The notes under the pieces are model-generated. The model saw only the letters and a list, made by a program, of their open reading frames with translations, had not been told where the DNA came from and searched no databases. A stretch of DNA of 64,000 bases. Source: an uncultured Lachnospiraceae bacterium. GTDB taxonomy: Bacteria > Bacillota > Clostridia > Lachnospirales > Lachnospiraceae. The DNA lies in the NCBI GenBank assembly GCA_951802115.1, contig CATOPL010000019.1, positions 1 to 64,000 of the forward strand. Direction: 5' to 3'. The translations under genes and the position numbers were made by a program. Of this stretch, positions 1 through 7,973 are shown piece by piece (positions within the stretch are counted from its first letter, which is position 1; every line of letters begins with the position of its first letter).

Positions 1-1
1 G

Positions 2-3000
2 ACGGCCGAAGAGACCAAAGAAAAAGCAGAGGAAGCTCAGAAAGAGGCAGAGCGGGCAGCGAAAGAGCTGGAAGATGCAGAAACTGATCGAGATACGAAA
101 GAAGAAGCAGCTGAAACAGCAGGAAGGGAAGCAGAAAGCGCAGCCCAGGATGCTGCCGCTAAGCAGGCGGAGGCAGACCGGTTAGAAGCAGAAGCGAACG
201 CTGCGGCTCAGGATGCTGTCGCTAAGCAGGCGGAGGCAGACCGGTTAACAGATGAAGCCAAAAGCGCAGCCCAGGATGCCAGCGGAAAGCAGGCAGAAGC
301 AGACCGGTTGGCGGCAGAAGCGGAGACTGCAGCCCAGGATGCTGCCGCTAAACAGGCAGAGGCAGAACAGGCAGCTCAAAGGGTTGAGAAAGCCGGCACA
401 GATTTAGATAGTGCCCAAAATAATTTTGATGCGGTAAAGGATGAAGAGCTTGAACTTTTGTTTCAGCAGGCAACAGTCAAGCAGGATGCAGCTCAGCAGG
501 CATTTGATAAGTGGAAAGAGGATCCGGATCATAATCCAGGTCCATGGAGAACTGCCGATGAACTGGCGAATACTTTGATTGAATATACTTTCCGTCAGAA
601 CAATCAGATCGAAGAGATGGAAGATCTTGAATTCAGCGGCTGGGTTTCAGATAAGGACAATGACTATAGTAAAAACTATGTGCTGGTATCTTATAAGAAA
701 AACGGAGTACAGCAAAAAGAATACTTCGATTATTATATGGATGAGGAAACCGGTGAGATTACACTTCTTAAGAAGACACCGGTCTATAAGGATAACAGTA
801 ATACCGAGCTGACTGTTACAATGGAAAACGGAGTACCGGTGTATAGGCTGGGAAATGAGGTGATTGACGGTTCCAAAGTAACCGGGGATGCGCAGAGCGG
901 TTACAAAGTATCGGATGTAGAAGAAACGAGAGAGTCCTATACCTTTAGTCCTGGGCCGGGAGGAGTGATTAAATACAAACTGGAGGCTGTTACACGAGGC
1001 GGCGTGACAACTTATTATCAGGACGGAAAAATTGTCTCAGCGGAATTCGATGACAGTGGAAATTTGATTCGTGTGAACGGCGATAAGGCTTATAAGGCTT
1101 CTTCGAATGGAGACAAAGAGACAGTCAAAACAGATATAACATATGGCTATACAGGCACGTTCCAGGATAAAGGTACCGAGTATCTCTCGGTGAGCGAGTT
1201 TAATGCAGGCTCTGATGAATATCAGAAACTGACAGAAGACGCGCGGAAAGCAGTAGAGGAAGCGGAAAAGGCAGTAGAGGAAGCAGAAAAGAACCAGGTT
1301 ATAGCGAATGAAAACGTAGAAATTGCGAAAAATGCACTGGATGCAGCGCGGACCGAGCAGGAAAAGGCGTCAGAGACTGCAGCCGAGGCAGCAAGAAAAG
1401 CGGCAGAAGCAGAAAGTCTTGCCAAAGCGGCAGGGGAAAAGGCAGAGCAGGCAAGAGAAGCGGCTGCGGAAGCCGAGGCGGCAAAACAGGAGGCGTTTGA
1501 GATCGCTGAAGCAGCTGCAACTGAGGCCGAAAAAGCTCAGGAAGCGAAGGAAGAAGCGGACAGGGCTTATGAAAATGCGCTTAAAAGCGTAGAAGCGGCA
1601 GAAGGCAGGAAAGGATCAGCGGACGCGGAAGCTGAGAAGGCAAAACAGGCAGCCGAAAAGGCGGAGGAAGATCGTAAGGAAAAAACAGCGCTTGCCGAGG
1701 ACATGACCGCAAAAGCAGCCGAAGCAGCGCAGGAGGCAGCAAATAAGAAAACAGAAGCTGACAGGGCGGCACAGGAAGCAGAAGCGGCCAAAGATGCAAA
1801 AGCGGACGCGGAGAAAAGGCTTGAAGATGCGGAAAATAGTGCAAAAGATGCTGCGGACAGAATAAAAAAAGCTACGGAAGCAGTAGCGAACGCACAGAAA
1901 GAGGTAGAGGCGGCGCAGACAAAACTGCAGGGTACGGAAGACGACTTGAATCAGAAGCAGAAGGAACTGAATGCTGCTCAGGCAACCGTCGAGGCGGCAA
2001 AAGAGTCCGTATCCGACGCGAAGGAGGAAGCAGAACGTAAGGCAGAAGAATATGCTGTCGCAGAAAAGGCAAAATCCGACGCAGAAGAAGCAGTAAACGG
2101 CTTTAAGGAGGCATTAGAAAGCAGCAGGCTGGCGGCAGATCAGGCAGACGAAAAAGTGCGCGGCGCAGCAACCGCCAGAAACTCTGTGGAACATGCGTAT
2201 GAGAAAGTGAATGCGGCAATTACGAAGCTCTCTGAGCTGACTGCGCAGGGAGAAGTAGATGAGGAGGCATATCAGGCGGTACTGACCGCATATAATAAAG
2301 CTGTTTCTGAATACACGCAGGCACTTGAAGCAAAAGGCGTATCTGCCGCAAATCTGATCAGAGTGCGTGCAGCAGCCGAGCGCGCCCGTGCAGCAGCCGA
2401 CGCTGTGTTTAACTATCATACTTCTTCCGATTCTGACAAGACGGATCCGTCAGATCCGGACGATACAGAGCAGAATAATCCGGGACAGACCGAAGAGGAA
2501 GATGACGGGACAACCGGAGGCGGAACGGGAACCGAGGACGACGGAACGACCGGAGACGGAACAGGAACCGAGGATGACGAAACGACCGGAGGCGGAACGG
2601 GAACCGAGGACGACGGAACGACCGGAGACGGGACGACTGCTGACGGCGGTGCTGCAGTTGGTCCGGATGCTGTTGCAGCTGTAACTGCGGTGGCTCCTGC
2701 GACGGCGGGAACAGGTCCTGTGGCAGCTGGAGATAACGCGGATGATACTACAGGTGAGATTGTGGAGGCGACAGACGGAGAAGTTCCGCTGGCGCAAGGT
2801 CCTGCAGCGGAAGAAGAAAACGGGAATGCTGATAAGACGAATCTGAATGTCGAGGCAGCTGATGAAGAGGTTCCGCTGGCGAATCTGGAAACCGAACAGC
2901 AGCGGATGTCCTGGTGGTGGCTTCTGATCGTACTTCTGCTGGGTGTAACCGGAGAAGAGATGTACAGAAGATATCGGAAAAAACTGGCGGAAACTGACAG

Positions 3001-3013
3001 AGAAGAGCGCTAG
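2..3013 (+). CDS. Large Ala/Glu-rich coiled-coil surface protein, 5' end outside window
   Basis: The reading frame is open from base 2, so about 1003 C-terminal residues are visible and the start lies upstream; the in-frame TTG at 308 is not a credible start. Order seen: 21-residue coiled-coil repeats, a globular beta-rich part of about 250 residues (bases ~500-1200), a second long Ala/Glu/Lys coiled coil (~1200-2400), an acidic Gly/Thr/Asp repeat linker (~2440-2640), then a hydrophobic segment (SWWWLLIVLLLG) and a basic tail. The end resembles a sortase substrate, but no LPXTG is present; the motif VPLA occurs twice instead (bases ~2780 and ~2870). It is probably a wall- or membrane-anchored fibrous adhesin or stalk. 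The specific function is unknown. A terminator follows. Confidence 0.8.
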   Translation, partial: TAEETKEKAEEAQKEAERAAKELEDAETDRDTKEEAAETAGREAESAAQDAAAKQAEADRLEAEANAAAQDAVAKQAEADRLTDEAKSAAQDASGKQAEADRLAAEAETAAQDAAAKQAEAEQAAQRVEKAGTDLDSAQNNFDAVKDEELELLFQQATVKQDAAQQAFDKWKEDPDHNPGPWRTADELANTLIEYTFRQNNQIEEMEDLEFSGWVSDKDNDYSKNYVLVSYKKNGVQQKEYFDYYMDEETGEITLLKKTPVYKDNSNTELTVTMENGVPVYRLGNEVIDGSKVTGDAQSGYKVSDVEETRESYTFSPGPGGVIKYKLEAVTRGGVTTYYQDGKIVSAEFDDSGNLIRVNGDKAYKASSNGDKETVKTDITYGYTGTFQDKGTEYLSVSEFNAGSDEYQKLTEDARKAVEEAEKAVEEAEKNQVIANENVEIAKNALDAARTEQEKASETAAEAARKAAEAESLAKAAGEKAEQAREAAAEAEAAKQEAFEIAEAAATEAEKAQEAKEEADRAYENALKSVEAAEGRKGSADAEAEKAKQAAEKAEEDRKEKTALAEDMTAKAAEAAQEAANKKTEADRAAQEAEAAKDAKADAEKRLEDAENSAKDAADRIKKATEAVANAQKEVEAAQTKLQGTEDDLNQKQKELNAAQATVEAAKESVSDAKEEAERKAEEYAVAEKAKSDAEEAVNGFKEALESSRLAADQADEKVRGAATARNSVEHAYEKVNAAITKLSELTAQGEVDEEAYQAVLTAYNKAVSEYTQALEAKGVSAANLIRVRAAAERARAAADAVFNYHTSSDSDKTDPSDPDDTEQNNPGQTEEEDDGTTGGGTGTEDDGTTGDGTGTEDDETTGGGTGTEDDGTTGDGTTADGGAAVGPDAVAAVTAVAPATAGTGPVAAGDNADDTTGEIVEATDGEVPLAQGPAAEEENGNADKTNLNVEAADEEVPLANLETEQQRMSWWWLLIVLLLGVTGEEMYRRYRKKLAETDREER
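128..361 (+). repeat. 63-bp in-frame tandem repeats (21-residue coiled-coil units)
   Basis: Three full copies start at 173, 236 and 299, each beginning with codons for ADRL and ending in KQAE. A partial copy precedes them from about 128. Copies differ mainly at residues 5-10. The period of 21 residues equals three heptads, consistent with a coiled coil growing by repeat duplication. Confidence 0.9.
2510..2632 (+). repeat. 36-bp tandem repeats encoding an acidic Gly/Thr linker
   Basis: Units of 12 codons (TTGGGTGTEDDG and TTGDGTGTEDDE variants) start at 2510, 2546 and 2582, with a partial fourth from 2618. The DNA copies are nearly identical, so copy number may vary between strains. The peptide is probably an extended wall-spanning spacer just before the anchor. 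Confidence 0.85.
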
Positions 3014-3030
3014 ATAGTATCTGAAACAGG

Positions 3031-3065
3031 CAGATAAACGGGGTGTGGAAACACACCCCTATCTG
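3031..3065 (+). other. Imperfect hairpin after the surface-protein gene
   Basis: CAGATA (3031-3036) pairs with TATCTG (3060-3065), and GGGGTGTG (3040-3047) pairs with CACACCCC (3052-3059) around a GAAA loop, with a 3-nt bulge. No T-run follows, so it is more likely a 3' stability element or an auxiliary to the terminator 40 bases downstream. Confidence 0.6.
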
Positions 3066-3104
3066 TGCATCCCCTATTTATGTGTAATCATTTTTTTTAA
3101 AAAC

Positions 3105-3128
3105 AGCACCCTTCGGGGTGCTATTTTT
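3105..3128 (+). terminator. Intrinsic terminator of the surface-protein gene
   Basis: A perfect 7-bp stem AGCACCC/GGGTGCT with a TTCG tetraloop is followed by ATTTTTC. The run of T/A bases before it makes it potentially bidirectional. Confidence 0.9.
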
Positions 3129-3184
3129 CATATTCTTCACATATGTATAGAAGGTACGAGACGACCGATGCGTGGGGGGATTCT

Positions 3185-4186
3185 ATGAACGAGAGAGATT
3201 TGCAGGTATTGGAACAGTATCCGTTTACCGTGAACGGAAGCTGGCGCACAAGAGGCGCTTTTCTTCTGGATACCAGTGCGGGCAGACTACTGATCCGGGA
3301 GTTTTCCGGCAGCACATACAAGCTGCAAAAGGAACAGGAGCTTTTGCAGCATCTGAAAGAGTGCGGGTATCTGGTGGACCGAATGGAGCCGGACAAAGAG
3401 GGCAGACTGGCAACGGTGTACCGGGAATATAATCAGTTCGTGGTAAAGGAATCCCTGGATGGAAGAGAATGTGATACCAGAAGTGAGAGTGAGATTTTAA
3501 AAGCAGCCTCACTGCTGGCAGATTTGCATAAAGATCTGCGGGGATTCTGCGAAGTGACAGAAGAGGATCGTATTCGTCTGTCTGCGATGGATATGGCCGA
3601 AGAGATGGGACGACATAACAGGGAGCTGCGAAAAATCTATACGTTTATCCGCAGAAAAAACAAAAAGAATGAATTTGAATCGGCCTATCTGTCCTGTTGT
3701 TCCTCCATCCTTCTGGAAGCACAGGAGATTGAACGCTGTCTTCGGACTTCTTCTTATGAGAAGCTCAGAACGCAGGCGCTGACAGAGGGACATTTCTGTC
3801 ACGGAGAGTATATTCATCATAACATTCTGGTCAGCAGCGGACAGATGGCGGTGATCAATTTTGAGAAGTTTGCGCTGGATGTACAGGTAAACGATTTGTA
3901 TCTGTTTTTGCGGAAAATTCTTGAAAAGCAAAATTACGATTTCCGTCTCGGCAGCAGGATTTTGGGCGCATATGAAGAGATACGTCCTCTGTGCAGGGAG
4001 GAAAAAGAATATTTAAGCCTGCGCATGCAGTATCCTGAAAAATTCTGGAAGCTGGCAAATTACTATTATAATACAAACAAAGCATGGATCCCGGGAAAAC
4101 ATATGGAAAAACTGGAAAAATTCCTGTCCCAAAGGGAAAAAAGAGTTTCCTTTTCCAGGGAAATATTGTATAATAAAACTAACTAA
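3185..4186 (+). CDS. CotS-family spore coat protein (APH-like fold, probable pseudokinase)
   Basis: About 333 residues, close to the usual length of CotS/YutH/YsxE-like coat proteins, which share the aminoglycoside phosphotransferase fold. The start is placed at the ATG at 3185 behind GGGGGGA; the in-frame ATG at 3143 has no ribosome site. The APH catalytic loop HGDxxxxN reads HGEYIHHN (about residue 220) and the metal-binding DFD/DFE region reads INFE, so catalytic residues appear replaced. It probably acts structurally in the spore coat during sporulation (family knowledge plus inference). It stands alone between the surface-protein terminator and the phosphohexomutase gene. The family call is fairly secure; lack of activity is inferred. 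Confidence 0.75.
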   Translation: MNERDLQVLEQYPFTVNGSWRTRGAFLLDTSAGRLLIREFSGSTYKLQKEQELLQHLKECGYLVDRMEPDKEGRLATVYREYNQFVVKESLDGRECDTRSESEILKAASLLADLHKDLRGFCEVTEEDRIRLSAMDMAEEMGRHNRELRKIYTFIRRKNKKNEFESAYLSCCSSILLEAQEIERCLRTSSYEKLRTQALTEGHFCHGEYIHHNILVSSGQMAVINFEKFALDVQVNDLYLFLRKILEKQNYDFRLGSRILGAYEEIRPLCREEKEYLSLRMQYPEKFWKLANYYYNTNKAWIPGKHMEKLEKFLSQREKRVSFSREILYNKTN

Positions 4187-4216
4187 ACTACTGAATTTGG
4201 GAGGTAATTGTACAAA

Positions 4217-5950
4217 ATGGACTACAAGGCAATCTATAAAGAGTGGCTTTCCAATCCCTATTTTGACGAAGCTACAAAAGAAGAACTCAGAGCGATCGCA
4301 GATAACGAGAATGAGATCAAGGAGCGTTTTTATAAAGATCTGGAGTTCGGCACGGCAGGACTTAGAGGAGTCATCGGAGCGGGTATTAACCGGATGAATA
4401 TCTATGTGGTGCGCCGTGCAACTCAGGGTCTTGCCAACTACATTATAAAACAGGACGGTCAGGGCAAAGGCGTTGCCATTGCCTATGACTCCCGCCGGAT
4501 GTCCCCGGAATTTGCGGAAGAAGCAGCGCTGACTCTGGCTGCTAACGGGATTAAGGCATATAAGTTTGAATCCCTGCGTCCGACTCCGGAACTGTCATTT
4601 GCAGTTCGCGAGCTGGGCTGCGTGGCGGGAATCAACATTACCGCCAGTCACAATCCTCCGGAATATAACGGTTACAAGGTATACTGGGAGGACGGGGCAC
4701 AGTTTACGCCTCCTCACGATAAAGGAGTGACAGAGGAAGTACTTGCGATCACCGATTTGTCTTCTGTGAAGACGATTACCAGGGAAGAGGCGGAAGCGGC
4801 AGGAAAATATGAGATTATCGGACAGGCAATCGATGACAAGTTTATCGGACATGTTATGGCGCAGGTTGTGAATCAGGATGCGATCTACAGCATGCAGAAA
4901 GATATCCGTATCGTCTATACGCCGCTCCATGGTACCGGCAATCTTCCGGCAAGGCGTGCACTGAAGGAGCTGGGTTTTGAGAATGTCTATGTGGTAAAGG
5001 AGCAGGAGCTTCCGGACGGGGAATTTCCGACGGTCAGCTATCCGAATCCGGAGGCGGCAGAAGCATTCGCACTTGGTCTGAAGCTGGCGAAAGAAGTGAA
5101 CGCAGATCTTGTTCTGGCAACGGATCCGGATGCAGACCGTCTCGGCGTTTACGTGAAAGATACAAAATCAGGAGAATATATTCCGCTGACCGGCAATATG
5201 TCCGGTTCTCTTCTGTGCGATTATGTATTGAGCCAGAAGCAGGCTGCAGATAAAATTCCTGCAGACGGACAGGTGGTCAAATCCATCGTTACCACGAATC
5301 TGGTGGATGCAGTGGCTGCCAATTATGGCTGTGAGCTGGTGGAAGTACTGACGGGATTTAAGTTCATCGGACAGCAGATTCTGAAGAATGAACACACCGG
5401 ACACGGAACCTATCTGTTTGGGCTGGAAGAGTCCTATGGCTGTCTGATCGGTACTTATGCGCGCGACAAAGACGCCATCTCTGCAACGGTTGCACTTTGC
5501 GAGGCTGCGGCTTATTATAAGACGAAAAATATGACCTTGTGGGATGCCATGCTCGCGATGTATGAAAAATATGGTTATTACAAAGATGCAGTAAAATCGA
5601 TCGAGCTGAAAGGTATTGAAGGGCTGGCGAAGATTCAGGAGATTTTGGAAACCCTGAGGAACAATACGCCGGAGACGATCGGTTCCTATAAGGTTATATC
5701 TGCAAGGGATTACAAGCTGGATACAATCAAGGATATGGCAACCGGAGAAGTTAAACCTACCGGTCTTCCGGCTTCCAATGTGCTTTATTATGATCTGAAT
5801 GACGGTGCATGGCTGTGTGTAAGGCCGTCCGGAACCGAGCCGAAGGTGAAGTTCTATTATGGTATTAAGGGAACTTCTCTTGAGGATGCTGATGCGAAAA
5901 GTGCAGCCCTCGGCGAGGAAGTTCTGGCGATGATTAATAAAATGTTATAG
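4217..5950 (+). CDS. pgcA: Phospho-sugar mutase (alpha-phosphoglucomutase/phosphomannomutase, PgcA type)
   Basis: Interconverts hexose 1- and 6-phosphates in the cytoplasm, feeding UDP-glucose and wall polysaccharide synthesis. Four-domain alpha-D-phosphohexomutase signatures are all present: FGTAGLRG near the N-terminus, the phosphoserine loop TASHNP (~residue 145), the metal loop DPDADR (~305) and the phosphate-binding RPSGTEP near the C-terminus. At 577 residues it fits the long PgcA/PGM2 branch. The ATG at 4217 lies 11 bases after GGGAGGT; an upstream TTG at 4208 is too close to that site. It probably transcribes towards mazG. Whether glucose or mannose phosphate is preferred cannot be read from sequence. 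Confidence 0.92.
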   Translation: MDYKAIYKEWLSNPYFDEATKEELRAIADNENEIKERFYKDLEFGTAGLRGVIGAGINRMNIYVVRRATQGLANYIIKQDGQGKGVAIAYDSRRMSPEFAEEAALTLAANGIKAYKFESLRPTPELSFAVRELGCVAGINITASHNPPEYNGYKVYWEDGAQFTPPHDKGVTEEVLAITDLSSVKTITREEAEAAGKYEIIGQAIDDKFIGHVMAQVVNQDAIYSMQKDIRIVYTPLHGTGNLPARRALKELGFENVYVVKEQELPDGEFPTVSYPNPEAAEAFALGLKLAKEVNADLVLATDPDADRLGVYVKDTKSGEYIPLTGNMSGSLLCDYVLSQKQAADKIPADGQVVKSIVTTNLVDAVAANYGCELVEVLTGFKFIGQQILKNEHTGHGTYLFGLEESYGCLIGTYARDKDAISATVALCEAAAYYKTKNMTLWDAMLAMYEKYGYYKDAVKSIELKGIEGLAKIQEILETLRNNTPETIGSYKVISARDYKLDTIKDMATGEVKPTGLPASNVLYYDLNDGAWLCVRPSGTEPKVKFYYGIKGTSLEDADAKSAALGEEVLAMINKML

Positions 5951-5961
5951 TCTGTGTGATA

Positions 5962-6046
5962 CGCCTGCGATACCCTTTGTGGTCGCAGGCGAAACGCTGC
6001 CGGGAAGGGAGGAGACGGTATCCGGCCGCTCCTGTTTCCCGGCGGC
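5962..6046 (+). other. Two adjacent strong RNA hairpins between pgcA and mazG
   Basis: Stem 1 pairs CGCCTGCGA (5962-5970) with TCGCAGGCG (5983-5991). Stem 2 pairs GCTGCCGGGAA (5996-6006) with TTCCCGGCGGC (6036-6046), 11 bp including one G-U. Neither is followed by a T-run. They may stabilise or process the pgcA transcript, or reduce read-through into mazG. Confidence 0.6.
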
Positions 6047-6080
6047 TGTACGTTACATTGATGAAGAGAGGAAAGATTCT

Positions 6081-6464
6081 ATGTACACCTATCCGGAACT
6101 TTTAAATATTATTGCCGAGCTTCGCAGCGATCACGGCTGTCCGTGGGACAAGGCGCAGACTCATGAAAGTATGATCCCCTGTCTGCGTGATGAATGTCAG
6201 GAGGTCGTAGAAGCGATCAAGAATCAGGATGATGAAAATCTCTGCGAAGAACTTGGTGATGTGCTTCTGCAGGTACTGCTTCACGCTCAGATCGCAAAAG
6301 AAGAAGGAAAATTTACCATGGATGATGTGGTAAACACTGTGGCGGAAAAAATGGTCCGCCGGCATCCCCATGTATTTGGAGATGAAGAGTATGGCTCTTT
6401 GGAACAGAACAGACTGCGCTGGGAAGAAATAAAAAGAGCAGAGAGAGAGCTAAAAAAACACTAG
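6081..6464 (+). CDS. mazG: MazG-family nucleotide pyrophosphohydrolase (single domain)
   Basis: Hydrolyses (d)NTPs to monophosphate and pyrophosphate (house-cleaning enzyme, cytoplasm). The 127-residue protein carries GCPWDKAQTHES near the N-terminus and the Mg-binding EExxE/ExxD pattern (DECQEVVEAI and EELGDVLLQVLLHA), then RRHPHVFGD. It is about half the length of E. coli MazG, matching the single-domain clostridial form. The ATG at 6081 has AGAGAGGA 8 bases upstream; the longer frame from 5979 begins in the hairpin region and lacks a ribosome site. In Lachnospiraceae this gene normally precedes hup, as here. Confidence 0.92.
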   Translation: MYTYPELLNIIAELRSDHGCPWDKAQTHESMIPCLRDECQEVVEAIKNQDDENLCEELGDVLLQVLLHAQIAKEEGKFTMDDVVNTVAEKMVRRHPHVFGDEEYGSLEQNRLRWEEIKRAERELKKH

Positions 6465-6491
6465 GGCGACAGGTAAATATCTGGATACTGC

Positions 6492-6520
6492 TTGACAAAT
6501 AACAGGAAAAACGGTATAAC
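6492..6520 (+). promoter_or_regulatory. Sigma-A promoter of hup
   Basis: TTGACA at 6492-6497, a 17-bp spacer and TATAAC at 6515-6520. The expected transcript start leaves an 80-base leader before the hup ATG. Confidence 0.85.
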
Positions 6521-6607
6521 TAATGATACGTGCTTATTAACTGTATTTTATGGAACAAAATCTACTCAAAAAAGTGGATGTTCGAAAAAGTTTTAGGAGG
6601 AGATATC

Positions 6608-6880
6608 ATGAATAAGGCTGAATTGATCGCAGCAGTAGCAGAGAACGCAGATATTACAAAAAAAGACGCTGAGAAGGCTCTCAAGGCTTTTGTTGATGTT
6701 GTTACAGAAGAATTAAAGAAAGGTGAGAAAGTTCAGGTAGTTGGATTTGGTACTTTTGAGGTGCTTGAAAGAGCAGCAAGAGAAGGAAGAAATCCTCACA
6801 CAGGTGAGCCGATGCCGATCGCTGCATCTAAAGCTCCGAAATTTAAGGCAGGAAAAGCTTTAAAAGACGCTCTGAACTAA
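6608..6880 (+). CDS. hup: HU family DNA-binding protein
   Basis: A 90-residue nucleoid protein that bends and compacts DNA as a dimer. It has the complete HU fold: [13 protein letters not shown]-terminus, GFGTFEV beta arm entry, the DNA-contacting [10 protein letters not shown] segment and the C-terminal [12 protein letters not shown]. The ATG at 6608 follows TTAGGAGGAGAT. It sits behind a near-consensus promoter, consistent with high expression, and 7 bases before rqcP, so the two are co-transcribed. Confidence 0.97.
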   Translation: MNKAELIAAVAENADITKKDAEKALKAFVDVVTEELKKGEKVQVVGFGTFEVLERAAREGRNPHTGEPMPIAASKAPKFKAGKALKDALN

Positions 6881-6887
6881 GTGTACA

Positions 6888-7127
6888 ATGAGACTGGACA
6901 AGTTTTTGAAGGTTTCCCGACTGATTAAGAGGAGAACAATCGCAAATGAAGCATGTGACGCAGGAAGAGTGCTGGTGAACGGGAAGACCGCCAAGGCATC
7001 CCAGAGTGTGAAAGAAGGGGATGTGATTGAGATCCAGTTCGGGACAAGGACTGTGAAGGCGGAAGTACTTGATGTACAGGAGACAGTCAGGAAAGAAGAA
7101 GCAAAAGAGCTTTACAGATATTTATGA
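6888..7127 (+). CDS. rqcP: S4-domain RNA-binding protein RqcP (YabO)
   Basis: A 79-residue, single S4-domain protein (MRLDKFLKVSRLIKRR and AGRVLVNGKTAK are the S4 core). In B. subtilis the homologue RqcP/YabO works with RqcH to add alanine tails to nascent chains on stalled 50S subunits. The hup-rqcP-yabP-yabQ-divIC order is the same as the conserved yabO region of Firmicutes, supporting RqcP over other Hsp15-type S4 proteins. The start codon lies 7 bases after the hup stop. Confidence 0.88.
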   Translation: MRLDKFLKVSRLIKRRTIANEACDAGRVLVNGKTAKASQSVKEGDVIEIQFGTRTVKAEVLDVQETVRKEEAKELYRYL

Positions 7128-7145
7128 TGTTTAATAACATATAAA
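7116..7145 (+). promoter_or_regulatory. Candidate sigma-E promoter of yabPQ
   Basis: AGATATT (7116-7122), a 15-bp spacer and CATATAAA (7138-7145) resemble the sigma-E pattern (ATATT then CATACAAT about 14-15 bp on). The -35 overlaps the end of rqcP. The yabP gene of B. subtilis is sigma-E dependent, which fits, but the -10 match is partial. Confidence 0.45.
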
Positions 7146-7155
7146 GGGCATAAAC

Positions 7156-7205
7156 AGAAGGACTTTCTAATATATTTATAAGAGAATATATTAGGAGGTC
7201 TTTTT
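7156..7205 (+). promoter_or_regulatory. Long hairpin burying the yabP Shine-Dalgarno site
   Basis: Bases 7161-7176 pair along their whole length with 7185-7200 (16 bp with two G-U pairs) around an 8-base loop, and 7156-7160 can extend pairing into the T-tract 7201-7205. The 3' arm contains the yabP ribosome site TTAGGAGGT. A T-rich run follows at once, so the structure also looks like a weak AT-rich terminator. Confidence 0.7.
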
Positions 7206-7208
7206 CTT

Positions 7209-7514
7209 ATGGTTAAGATGGGAACCGCAGAGGAGCATCCTCAGGGCAGAGCAGCCCATAAATTCAATATGATGAACCGGCGGACCGGAAGCATCACCGG
7301 AGTATCGGATGTAATTTCCTTTGACATATCGGAAGTCCTTCTGGAGACAGAACTTGGGATGATGCAGATCAAAGGGGCGGATCTGCATGTAAACCGCCTG
7401 TCGCTGGAGAAAGGGGAGATCGAGCTGGAAGGCAGAATCGACAGCATTCAGTATTCGGAAGTCTCAGATTTCAAAAAAAGCGGAGAGTCTCTGCTGAACA
7501 GGCTGTTCCGGTAG
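7209..7514 (+). CDS. yabP: Sporulation protein YabP
   Basis: A 101-residue small YabP/YqfC-family protein, needed in B. subtilis for spore cortex formation in the mother cell together with YabQ. The family core is visible as GVSDVISFD, LGMMQIKGADLHVNRLSLEKGEIELEGRI and the closing YSE. The ATG at 7209 lies 10 bases after AGGAGG, which is itself paired in the hairpin described at 7156-7205. It is followed 4 bases later by yabQ, so the pair is an operon. Confidence 0.93.
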   Translation: MVKMGTAEEHPQGRAAHKFNMMNRRTGSITGVSDVISFDISEVLLETELGMMQIKGADLHVNRLSLEKGEIELEGRIDSIQYSEVSDFKKSGESLLNRLFR

Positions 7515-7518
7515 CGGT

Positions 7519-7962
7519 ATGAGTCCGGGAATTTTAAAAGAACTGCAGTTTTTTGGACTTGCAGTGTTAAGGGGAGTACTGATTCTGATTCTCTATGACC
7601 TGCTTCGAATTTTCCGACGGGTTGTGCCCCATGGCATTTATGCGATTGCGCTGGAAGATGTGCTTTACTGGACCGGTACGGCGCTTTTGATTTTTCAGCT
7701 TCTTTACAGGGAGAACGACGGAGCGGTACGCGGATATGCATTGTTCGCGGTTGCTGTGGGGATGCTGTTTTACCATCAGACGATCAGCAGCTGGCTGGTA
7801 GAAAATATTGCGGTTATTCTCAACTGGTGTCTGGGAATTGTTCTGAAGCCTTTTTCTATAATATGGAAGAAAATCGTACAAGTCTTCAGGGCGGCAGTGA
7901 AATTTTACAAAAAAAAATTGAAAAATAAAATAAAAGAGTTTATAATTATCTTATTCTCTTAG
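7519..7962 (+). CDS. yabQ: Spore cortex biosynthesis protein YabQ
   Basis: A 147-residue integral membrane protein of the YabQ family, targeted to the outer forespore membrane and required for cortex in B. subtilis. Hydrophobic segments are at about residues 13-27, 48-65 and 75-110, and the C-terminus is strongly basic (KFYKKKLKNKIKEF). The location directly between yabP and divIC is the conserved order. The stop at 7960-7962 lies 11 bases before the divIC ATG. Confidence 0.92.
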   Translation: MSPGILKELQFFGLAVLRGVLILILYDLLRIFRRVVPHGIYAIALEDVLYWTGTALLIFQLLYRENDGAVRGYALFAVAVGMLFYHQTISSWLVENIAVILNWCLGIVLKPFSIIWKKIVQVFRAAVKFYKKKLKNKIKEFIIILFS

Positions 7963-7973
7963 AGGTGAAGCTT

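Noticed and set aside
308..3013. Complete gene starting at TTG 308
   Set aside because: The same frame is open and repetitive up to base 2 with no ribosome site at 308, so the gene is cut by the window edge.
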